Source of the DNA: Fidelibacterota bacterium
GTDB lineage: Bacteria > Fidelibacterota > UBA2242
Length of the DNA: 15,194 bases
NCBI GenBank assembly: GCA_016936335.1
Contig: JAFGXZ010000071.1
Span: forward strand, 1 to 15,194
Direction: 5' to 3'
In this document: piece by piece, positions 7,293 to 13,991 of the stretch
How positions within the stretch are numbered: position 1 is the stretch's first letter
How the letters are laid out: each line of letters begins with the position of its first letter
The notes under the pieces: model-generated
Database searches by the model: none
The model's input: the letters and a program-made list of their open reading frames with translations, nothing else
Told to the model about the DNA's origin: nothing
Position numbers and translations under genes: made by a program

Positions 7293-7892
7293 ATGGAAAT
7301 TACCGCTACACAGGTAAAAGAACTCAGAGATAGAACCGGCATCGGTATGATGGATTGCAAAGGCGCTCTGGTTGAAGCCGGGGGTGATATTGATAAAGCG
7401 ATTGATATTTTACGTAAAAAAGGTAAAGCTAAGGCTGAAAAAAAGGCTGATCGAGATGTCAAAGATGGTCTCATATGGTCATATATTCATCCCGGAAATA
7501 AAATTGGTGTCATGGTAGAAGTCAATTGTGAAACTGACTTTGTGGCCAAAAATGAAGCTTTCCAGGAGTTTGTAAAAGACATTGCAATGCACATTGCCGC
7601 CACGAATCCTGCTGCTATCCGCCGCGAAGAAATTGACGCGAACCTGATTGCAAAGGAACGGGAAATCTATTTAGAACAGGTTCGAAGCCAAAATAAACCA
7701 GCGAATATTATGGAACGTATTGTCGATGGTAAACTCGATAAATATTTCCAGGAAAACTGCCTGATGGAACAGGCCTTTGTAAAAGATCCTCAACGAACAA
7801 TCAAGGATTATTTAACTGAAACGATTGCCCGAATCGGCGAGAATATAAATATCTCCCGCTTTGTTCGTTATCAGTTAGGCGAAAACAATTAG
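7293..7892 (+). CDS. tsf: Elongation factor Ts, short form
   Basis: EF-Ts exchanges GDP for GTP on EF-Tu. At 199 residues this is the short form, similar in size to the Thermus type and lacking much of the repeated core and coiled coil of the 283-residue E. coli protein. The N-terminal UBA-like segment (1-40) holds ELRDRTGIGMMDCKGAL at 10-26. The nucleotide-exchange core holds HPGNKIGVMVEVNCETDFVAKNE at 66-88, including the TDFV motif that contacts EF-Tu. GAAAGGA precedes the ATG. It sits between rpsB and pyrH. Confidence 0.97.
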   Translation: MEITATQVKELRDRTGIGMMDCKGALVEAGGDIDKAIDILRKKGKAKAEKKADRDVKDGLIWSYIHPGNKIGVMVEVNCETDFVAKNEAFQEFVKDIAMHIAATNPAAIRREEIDANLIAKEREIYLEQVRSQNKPANIMERIVDGKLDKYFQENCLMEQAFVKDPQRTIKDYLTETIARIGENINISRFVRYQLGENN

Positions 7893-7919
7893 ATACTGTT
7901 CAAAGCCAGATAAATATTA

Positions 7920-8648
7920 ATGTCAAAAGCGAAATACCAGCGTGTTTTACTGAAGTTTTCAGGGGAGGCACTTGCCGGTGATAAGGGTTTTGGAATTGAT
8001 CCGGCTGTTCTGGACGAAGTTTGTACCGAAATTCAAGCGGCTAAAGAACTGGGGATCGAGCTGGGAATTGTAATTGGTGGTGGTAATATATTTAGAGGAC
8101 TGGCTGCCAGTGAACGGGGGATGGACCGCGTTAAAGCGGACTACATGGGGATGCTGGCAACAGTTATTAATGCCTTGGCTGTTCAAGATGCGCTGGAATC
8201 AAGAGGTCTGAAAGTCACGGTTATGTCCGCTATTCAGATGATTGACGTGGCTGAACCGATGATCATCCGAAATGCTGATGAATATCTGAAAAATGGTCAT
8301 ATTGTAATTTTCAGTGCCGGAACAGGGCGTCCTTTCTTCAGTACCGATACCGGAGCTGCATTAAGAGCGGTAGAAATTCATGCAGATGCCATTATAAAAG
8401 CAACGAAAGTTGATGGCGTTTATGATAAAGATCCGGTAAAACATGCGAATGCGGTTTTTTATAAAACACTCGATTATAAAACTGTTGTGGAACACCAGTT
8501 AAAGGTCATGGATCTAACTGCAATAACGCTTTGTCAGGATAATAAACTTCCCATACTTGTCTATAATATGAACGTAAAAAATAACCTTTGCCGGCTGCTG
8601 ACCGGTGAAGATATTGGTACACTCATATCCGGAGGTGATCATGCTTAA
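7920..8648 (+). CDS. pyrH: UMP kinase
   Basis: PyrH phosphorylates UMP to UDP, linking the pyr operon upstream to nucleotide pools. The 242-residue length is standard for the bacterial hexameric UMP kinase of the amino acid kinase fold. Motifs are LLKFSGEAL near the start, GGGNIFRG at 53-60, MGMLAT at 76-81, GTGRPFFSTDT at 134-144 and KVDGVYDKDP at 163-172. The ATG at 7920 has only a weak ribosome site. Its last eight bases overlap frr, and its end encodes the strong ribosome site used by frr. Confidence 0.97.
   Translation: MSKAKYQRVLLKFSGEALAGDKGFGIDPAVLDEVCTEIQAAKELGIELGIVIGGGNIFRGLAASERGMDRVKADYMGMLATVINALAVQDALESRGLKVTVMSAIQMIDVAEPMIIRNADEYLKNGHIVIFSAGTGRPFFSTDTGAALRAVEIHADAIIKATKVDGVYDKDPVKHANAVFYKTLDYKTVVEHQLKVMDLTAITLCQDNKLPILVYNMNVKNNLCRLLTGEDIGTLISGGDHA
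8631..8640 (+). promoter_or_regulatory. Full-length Shine-Dalgarno site for frr inside pyrH
   Basis: GGAGGTGATC lies directly before the frr ATG and matches the complete complement of the usual 16S rRNA 3' end. It fixes the frr start at 8641 against in-frame upstream codons such as 8605. The site is within the pyrH coding sequence, so frr initiation is coupled to pyrH termination eight bases downstream. Confidence 0.85.
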
Positions 8649-9198
8649 TGATGTCTTGATAGATACCGAAAATCGTATGCAAAAAAGTGTCGATTCTGCT
8701 CATCAGGATCTTGCGGCTATCCGTACCGGCCGGGCAAATCCGGCGATTTTGGATTCTGTAAAGGTAGACTATTACGGTTCATTAATTCCACTGAAACAGA
8801 TTGCCAATGTAGCCACACCGGATCCCAGGTTGCTTGTTGTTCAGGTGTTTGATAAACATGCTGTAGCGGCTGTTGATAAAGCGATCAAGGCGGCTGATTT
8901 GGGGCTTAATCCCCAGACTGATGGTAACCTGTTACGTTTACCCATTCCATCATTGACCGAAGACCGGCGTCGTGAGTTAGTTAAATTTGCACACAAAATT
9001 GCCGAAGAAGGTAAGGTTGCTGTCCGAAATGTTCGTCGTGATGCTAACGATTTAATTAAAGAATTGGAAAAAGAACATGAAATCTCAGAAGATCAGAGTC
9101 ATGATGGTTTGGAAAAAGTACAAAAGTTAACGGATAAATTTATCCAGGAAATTGATAACCTGTTCAAGAAAAAGGAAAAAGATATTCTGGATGAATAA
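8641..9198 (+). CDS. frr: Ribosome recycling factor
   Basis: RRF, with EF-G, splits post-termination ribosomes. The 185-residue length equals that of the E. coli protein. Conserved parts are the RTGRANP segment at 28-34, the domain II hinge PIPSLTEDRRRELVK (101-115) and VRNVRRDA at 128-135 in the three-helix bundle. The start is set by the perfect ribosome site GGAGGTGATC and an 8-base overlap with pyrH. It is the last gene of the cluster and is followed by a strong terminator. Confidence 0.97.
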   Translation: MLNDVLIDTENRMQKSVDSAHQDLAAIRTGRANPAILDSVKVDYYGSLIPLKQIANVATPDPRLLVVQVFDKHAVAAVDKAIKAADLGLNPQTDGNLLRLPIPSLTEDRRRELVKFAHKIAEEGKVAVRNVRRDANDLIKELEKEHEISEDQSHDGLEKVQKLTDKFIQEIDNLFKKKEKDILDE

Positions 9199-9220
9199 AA
9201 AGATTTAATCAGAGATAAAT

Positions 9221-9250
9221 AAAAAGGGGCTTATGAAAAGCCCCTTTTTT
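9221..9250. terminator. Bidirectional intrinsic terminator between frr and nrdJ
   Basis: AAAAAGGGGCTT (9221-9232) pairs with AAGCCCCTTTTT (9238-9249) around the loop ATGAA. The GC-rich core and flanking A-run and T-run make it work as an intrinsic terminator on both strands, ending the ribosomal cluster on plus and nrdJ on minus. Confidence 0.93.
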
Positions 9251-9270
9251 ACATCATGACGATTATTTTT

Positions 9271-11688
9271 CTAACATTTTGAGAACCCGCAAGACGGGCA
9301 GGTGACGCAACCGCTTTCGTGATATACGGTAGCGCCGCAATCCGGACAAGTGGTAATTGATTTTTTATTATCAGCAAGAGTTGTTTTTCCATGGATTGAT
9401 ACAGTTTTTTGAACAGCATGTTCCGGAACAACATCGTTGAAAAGGAATTGAGGATGAGATGGTGTTCCTTTTTTCTTACCTTCGCGTTCTTCAAGATACC
9501 ATTCCAAAGCCTTTGCGATTGCATCAGGAGTAGAAAGAATTTGAGTGCCGTTCTCCCAGATGGGGCTGGGGCCGCCAATTCCTTTGAGCTGTTTAATGAC
9601 GTCACGTGCATCGATTCCTGAGCGAAGTGCGAGAGATATCAGGCGACTGATTGCCTCCGATTCCACTTGCGCCTGACTGCCAGCTTTTCCGATGTTTGTG
9701 AAAACCTCGCAAAGACCGGTATCATCTTCATTAATTGTAACATACAATGTTCCAAGTCCGGTTCGAACCCTTTTGGTTGTTCCTCTGGTGTCCTGTGGAC
9801 GGACCCGTGGGTGAATCCGGTTTGTTTCAGTTATCGCTTGCTGAACAAGGCCTGGTTCCTGGGCTGTTTTCTGAGTGATTTTATCTCCGATGTAAAGAAC
9901 CTGTTCATCACGACTACCGTCGCGATAGATGGTAATCCCTTTGCATCCGGCTTCATAGGCTAACCAGTAGGCGTCCATAACCTCCTGAACAGCGGCGGTT
10001 TTTGGGAAGTTGCAGGTCTTTGAAACGGCGGCGTCGGTCCATTTTTGAAATGCTGCCTGCATACGAACATGCCATTCCGGCGTAATATCATGAGCAGTCA
10101 CGAATATTTTTTTGATGGATTCAGGAATTTCATCAATATGCTGGATAGAGCCCTTTTCAGCGACCTTTTTCATTAATTCTTTCGAATAGATCCCGGCTTC
10201 TTTGCAGGCATTTTCAAAATAGGGATTGGCGTACAACAGATCTGTGCCATCCATGACGCGTTTTGTAAATACCAGTGAAAAGATCGGTTCAATGCCGCTG
10301 CTGCAATCTGCCAGCATAGAGATTGTTCCGGTCGGTGCAATGGTGGTGAATGTTGAATTGCGTAATTTGGGGCCATCAGGAAAATAGATGCTCTCGTTCC
10401 AGGCTGGGAATGTGCCCCGGGTTTCGCCCAGGCGGACACTGGCTTCACGGGCATGTTTATAAATGAAACTCATCATTTCGTCGGCCAGTTGCAGAGCTTC
10501 TTCTGAATTATAAGGTATTTTTAGTTTAAATAATACGTCTGCGTATCCCATAACGCCGAGTCCGATTTTGCGGCTCTTTTTGACCATTGTGTCAATCTTT
10601 TTCAAGGGATAGCGATTTGCTTCAATGACATTATCAAGAAAATGAATCGATGTGTCAATAGTCTCTTGCATTTTCTTGTAATCAATTTTTCCTTCCTGAA
10701 CAAAATTTGCAAGATTGATCGAACCGAGGTTACATGCCTCGTTTGGCAGAAGCGGTTGTTCACCACAGGGATTGGTCGCTTCGATATCTCCCAATTTTGG
10801 GGTGGGATTCATTTTATTGATTTTATCGATAAAAATGACTCCGGGATCGCCATTTTCCCAGGCATTCCGGGCAATCATTTTAAAAACGTCAGAGGCATTT
10901 AACGTACCTGTGACGCTATCGTCCACCGGATTGATCAGTTCGTACTGTTCCCGTTTTCTGACTTTTTCCATAAAATCATCGGTAACTGCAACAGAGATAT
11001 TAAAATTTGCCAGGTCGGAGTTGTTTTTTTTACAGTCAATGAATTCCAGGATATCCGGATGATCGACCCGCAAGATACCCATGTTGGCGCCTCGGCGGGT
11101 ACCACCCTGTTTTACTGCTTCGGTGGATGCGTTGTAGACTTTCATGAAAGAAACCGGTCCGCTAGCCACCCCGCTGGTGGATTTAACGATGCTTTTCTTA
11201 GGGCGAATCCGGCTGAAAGAAAATCCGGTGCCGCCCCCACTTTTGTGAATCAGGGCGGTATCTTTAAGAGTCTGGAAAATTGATTCCATCGAGTCATCAA
11301 CCGGCAGAACAAAACAGGCCGATAACTGACCAAGTTCACGTCCGGCGTTCATTAGTGTCGGTGAATTCGGGAGGAAATCTTTATTCCGGAGCATGGTATA
11401 GAATTTTTCAGCGGTCTTTTGAACATTCGCTTTTGATGTAAAATTGATATCCGATTCGGCAATGGCATTGGCAATTCGTTGCAGCATTTCATCGGGTGTT
11501 TCGATGGTTTTACCGGATTTATCACGCAACAGATAACGGCGTTTAAGAACTTCGAGGGCATTTTCAGAGAAAATACTTTCGGTCATCGGCTCTTTTTTGA
11601 TCGCTTGTGAGGACATACTCGTCGGAGTGATGTTTTCCCGCGTGTCTCGTTTTTGAAATTCGAAATTGATGGCGATGGGCTCAGACAC
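9271..11688 (-). CDS. nrdJ: Vitamin B12-dependent (class II) ribonucleotide reductase
   Basis: This 805-residue enzyme reduces ribonucleotides to deoxyribonucleotides using adenosylcobalamin to make the thiyl radical, so it needs no oxygen and no NrdB. Visible residues are the redox cysteine C125 in QLSACF, the active-site loop NPCGE (N306, thiyl C308, E310), partner cysteine C319 in NEACNLGSINL, GGGTGFSFSR at 151-160, and the phosphate-binding APTGTIS. The C-terminus is a zinc-ribbon-like tail with CPDCG and CVTCPSCGFSKC, whose cysteines probably reduce the active site. No N-terminal ATP-cone is evident. The start is GTG at 11688-11686, supported by AAGGAG at 11702-11697 with eight-base spacing; in-frame ATGs at about 11616 and 11586 are less likely. 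It is convergent with frr and is probably NrdR-controlled. Confidence 0.97.
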   Translation of the reverse strand: MSEPIAINFEFQKRDTRENITPTSMSSQAIKKEPMTESIFSENALEVLKRRYLLRDKSGKTIETPDEMLQRIANAIAESDINFTSKANVQKTAEKFYTMLRNKDFLPNSPTLMNAGRELGQLSACFVLPVDDSMESIFQTLKDTALIHKSGGGTGFSFSRIRPKKSIVKSTSGVASGPVSFMKVYNASTEAVKQGGTRRGANMGILRVDHPDILEFIDCKKNNSDLANFNISVAVTDDFMEKVRKREQYELINPVDDSVTGTLNASDVFKMIARNAWENGDPGVIFIDKINKMNPTPKLGDIEATNPCGEQPLLPNEACNLGSINLANFVQEGKIDYKKMQETIDTSIHFLDNVIEANRYPLKKIDTMVKKSRKIGLGVMGYADVLFKLKIPYNSEEALQLADEMMSFIYKHAREASVRLGETRGTFPAWNESIYFPDGPKLRNSTFTTIAPTGTISMLADCSSGIEPIFSLVFTKRVMDGTDLLYANPYFENACKEAGIYSKELMKKVAEKGSIQHIDEIPESIKKIFVTAHDITPEWHVRMQAAFQKWTDAAVSKTCNFPKTAAVQEVMDAYWLAYEAGCKGITIYRDGSRDEQVLYIGDKITQKTAQEPGLVQQAITETNRIHPRVRPQDTRGTTKRVRTGLGTLYVTINEDDTGLCEVFTNIGKAGSQAQVESEAISRLISLALRSGIDARDVIKQLKGIGGPSPIWENGTQILSTPDAIAKALEWYLEEREGKKKGTPSHPQFLFNDVVPEHAVQKTVSIHGKTTLADNKKSITTCPDCGATVYHESGCVTCPSCGFSKC

Positions 11689-11755
11689 TAAAAAAACTCC
11701 TTAAAAAACATTTTCTATTTTAACTACCGTAAGGTAAGTCTTTATTGACACTGGA

Positions 11756-11784
11756 AATATAAAACTATGTATGAAATATGTCAA
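11756..11784 (-). promoter_or_regulatory. Sigma70-type promoter of nrdJ
   Basis: On the minus strand TTGACA (11784-11779) is separated by exactly 17 bases from TATATT (11761-11756), a perfect -35 and a five-of-six -10. The expected transcript start near 11748 leaves a leader of about 60 bases, too short for a cobalamin riboswitch. The leader has a small palindrome TACCGTAAGGTA (11725-11736). Confidence 0.85.
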
Positions 11785-11790
11785 GGCAAA

Positions 11791-11838
11791 ACACTAGATT
11801 TTGTGTTTATCGACGAGAAGTACCACAAATTCTTGTTA
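11791..11838 (-). promoter_or_regulatory. Tandem NrdR-box-like operator upstream of nrdJ
   Basis: Box 1, ACACTAGATTTTGTGT (11791-11806), matches the remembered NrdR consensus acaCwAtATaTwGtgt at 14 of 16 positions. Box 2, CCACAAATTCTTGTTA (11823-11838), is weaker, with about 10 of 16. The boxes start 32 bases apart, about three helical turns, which is the known arrangement of NrdR operator pairs. They lie just upstream of the -35 box, where ATP/dATP-loaded NrdR could block the promoter. nrdR itself is not in the window. Confidence 0.72.
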
Positions 11839-11971
11839 ATACTCAACTAATAAAAATTGAGGAATTTTGCCAAAATAATTTACCGTCGAGAGCAGTAAAA
11901 ATACCCTTGATAACATGTAAAATAACTTTGAAAAAAGTCTGATACTATTAAATTAATTACGCTTTTTTACG

Positions 11972-12045
11972 GCGGGTGTAGTTCAATGGCAGAACACAAG
12001 CTTCCCAAGCTTGATACGAGGGTTCGATTCCCTTCACCCGCTCCA
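11972..12045 (+). tRNA. tRNA-Gly, anticodon CCC
   Basis: A complete cloverleaf is visible: acceptor GCGGGTG / CACCCGC, D stem GTTC / GAAC, anticodon stem CAAGC / GCTTG with loop TTCCCAA (anticodon CCC at 12004-12006), variable loop ATAC, T stem GAGGG / CCCTT with loop TTCGATT, discriminator T73 and an encoded CCA (12043-12045). T73 with a C-rich anticodon is right for glycine. It reads GGG codons. It stands alone on the plus strand, divergent from nrdJ, with a terminator 36 bases after it. Its promoter is unclear; TTGAAA and TA-rich sequence upstream are only suggestive. Confidence 0.96.
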
Positions 12046-12080
12046 CCGACGGAAACAAGACACTTAAAGACACTTTATTG

Positions 12081-12102
12081 ACCGGGAATATCCGGTTTTT
12101 TT
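12081..12102 (+). terminator. Intrinsic terminator after tRNA-Gly
   Basis: ACCGG (12081-12085) pairs with CCGGT (12092-12096) around a 6-base loop, followed by a run of T residues through 12102. The position after a single tRNA gene fits a monocistronic tRNA transcript. Confidence 0.8.
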
Positions 12103-12574
12103 GTTGAAAGAGGGTTGTCAATTTTAGTCTGTTTCCTCGTCTGTTGGTTTCAGGCAGTTGCTTCCGTATCCGGTATTCGTATCCGGTTTCTCTATTAATT
12201 ATAGTTTGCATAAGCTAGGCTTGGGGTGAATTGCTCAACTCTGGAAGTCTTTGCTTTTGCCTCTGTGATTGTATTCAGTGAGTAGTTTCTCAATAATGCG
12301 TTTTAAATGTCCTTAATGATAAGCGTTTTACTACCAAAGTCCTGATAAAGTAGTTCACTGTCAAAGTTTGCATAATATCATTTGTCGTCAATAAATGAAA
12401 ATTAATATACGTCGTAAACGGATTTAGTAATTCTGTTTATTTTGAATTAATTAATCCAATATTAAAAAATAAATTGTAGTAATTAAACTCTCTTTACAAA
12501 CTATCTCTTGTTTTGTTTGCCCTTTTATTATTAATATTAGTTCTAAGTTTTTTCTGACGGAAGATGGATAGAAT
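12103..12574. other. Gene-free region between tRNA-Gly and the mutase gene
   Basis: About 470 bases with no supported gene on either strand, increasingly AT-rich toward the right. It contains a short direct repeat (12165-12187), and a possible weak promoter for the downstream gene: TTGTTT at 12508-12513 and TAATAT at 12532-12537 with 18-base spacing. I see no integrase remnant and no copy of the tRNA 3' end that would mark an attachment site. Confidence 0.6.
12165..12187. repeat. Short direct repeat CGTATCCGGT x2
   Basis: CGTATCCGGT occurs at 12165-12174 and again at 12178-12187, separated by ATT, giving a 13-base period. Two copies only. It lies about 60 bases after the tRNA terminator; it may be an operator-like site, a slippage duplication or chance. 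Confidence 0.5.
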
Positions 12575-13975
12575 ATGAAAATTGCGTTTGGAACAGATGG
12601 TTGGAGGGCGAAAATCGCCAGGGAGTTCACATTTAAAAATGTGGCGGCCGTGGCTCAGGCGTATGCTGACACTTTAAAAGAAAATTCCCGAATAAACAAA
12701 GGAATCGCCGTTGCCTGGGACACGCGGTTTCTATCATCGGAATTTGCACGACTGTTTGCTGAAATCGTCGCCAGTAATGGCATTACAGTGTTGTTAAGTG
12801 AAACCTTTACAGCAACACCGGTTCTGTCGTTCACAGTGAAAGATAGAAATCTGGCCGGTGGCGTAATGATCACGGCCAGTCATAATCCCCATACAGATAA
12901 TGGCATAAAATTCAAAGACCATTACGGCGGACCGGTGATGGATACGGTGACACGATTGGTTGAATCACAACTGTTTAAAACCAACGTGAAAAACGATCCG
13001 ATTATTTCCGGTAAATATTTATCTGTCGATAATTTTGACGAAAACTATATCCGACAGATAAAGTCCTATTTGAATACCGAACGCCTAAGTGACCTTAATA
13101 AAATGGTCGTTTATGACAGTATGTATGGTGCAGGACAACGAATCTGGAAGACGATAGCCTCAGAATTAGGCATATCGTTTATTACCCTTCACGATGAAAT
13201 AAATCCGCAATTTGGTGATCGCTGCCCAGAACCGATTTTATATAATTTACCGGAACTGCAGCAGAATACAACCCATCGAAATGCCATCCTTGGGATTGCT
13301 ACAGATGGTGATGCCGATCGATTTGGAATTATTGATGAGAAAGGCCAATTCGTTGAACTTCACGATCTGATTGTTCTATTGTTTGAATATCTTGTGAATA
13401 CCCGTAATTGGGACGGTTCCATCGTGCGTTCATCGTCAATGGCGAATACCATCGATAAATCCGCCATTCAGTATAATCGAACCGTTGAAGAGGTTCCGGT
13501 CGGGTTCAAGTATATTTGCGATAAAATGATTGCCGGGAACGTATTGATTGGCGGTGAGGAGAGCGGTGGTATCGGGTTTAAAAATCACATCCCTGAGCGT
13601 GATGGAATCCTGAGTTCATTTCTGGTGCTTGAAATGTTGGCGTCAATGAAAAAACCAATTTCCGAAATGGTGAATGATTTACGTAAACGGTTTGGGCCAT
13701 TTCACTATAATCGGATTGATAAATATTGCGTACTTAATGTCTTAGAGCGAAATATGAAAAAGTTGCAAAGCAATCCGCCACATGAAATTGATGGCTATTC
13801 AGTGACAAATGTTATTACTAATGATGGCGTAAAACTATATTTCGGCAATGATACCTGGATGCTTATACGGATTTCGCAAACCGAATCGCTGGGTCGGATT
13901 TACGTTGGTTCAAATAATTCAGAATCTGTAGAAAAATTACTGCAAAGCGGTGTACGTCTATTAACAACAGAATGA
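12575..13975 (+). CDS. Alpha-D-phosphohexomutase (phosphoglucomutase / phosphomannomutase family)
   Basis: The 466-residue protein has the four-domain phosphohexomutase plan. The start MKIAFGTDGWRA is the usual domain 1 opening; TASHNP at 100-105 holds the phosphoserine S102; DGDADR at 244-249 binds magnesium; GEESGG at 327-332 is the sugar-binding loop; RISQTES near the C-terminus is the phosphate-binding loop. It interconverts hexose 1- and 6-phosphates through a bisphosphate intermediate. GEESGG resembles phosphoglucomutase-type loops more than the GEMSGH form of PMM/PGM enzymes, so glucose phosphate is the likelier substrate, by inference. The next gene, 16 bases downstream, is a GH94 phosphorylase whose product would be a sugar 1-phosphate, supporting a catabolic role. 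Confidence 0.93.
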   Translation: MKIAFGTDGWRAKIAREFTFKNVAAVAQAYADTLKENSRINKGIAVAWDTRFLSSEFARLFAEIVASNGITVLLSETFTATPVLSFTVKDRNLAGGVMITASHNPHTDNGIKFKDHYGGPVMDTVTRLVESQLFKTNVKNDPIISGKYLSVDNFDENYIRQIKSYLNTERLSDLNKMVVYDSMYGAGQRIWKTIASELGISFITLHDEINPQFGDRCPEPILYNLPELQQNTTHRNAILGIATDGDADRFGIIDEKGQFVELHDLIVLLFEYLVNTRNWDGSIVRSSSMANTIDKSAIQYNRTVEEVPVGFKYICDKMIAGNVLIGGEESGGIGFKNHIPERDGILSSFLVLEMLASMKKPISEMVNDLRKRFGPFHYNRIDKYCVLNVLERNMKKLQSNPPHEIDGYSVTNVITNDGVKLYFGNDTWMLIRISQTESLGRIYVGSNNSESVEKLLQSGVRLLTTE

Positions 13976-13991
13976 TGCGGAGAAATAGAGT

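Noticed and set aside
11689..11755. Possible cobalamin riboswitch before the B12-dependent reductase
   Set aside because: The leader implied by the promoter is only about 60 bases, and no B12-box-like sequence is visible; cobalamin riboswitches are much longer.
11957..12211. An 84-codon open frame on the minus strand across tRNA-Gly, ending ...GIEPSYQAWEACVLPLNYTRRKKA
   Set aside because: This peptide comes from reading a tRNA-Gly gene backwards and is a familiar false protein in databases. The cloverleaf, encoded CCA and terminator on the plus strand explain the sequence fully.
11972..12574. tRNA gene followed by a gene-poor region, possibly an integration site for a mobile element
   Set aside because: I found no integrase, no second copy of the tRNA 3' end and no inverted repeats of insertion-sequence type; flanking genes are ordinary.
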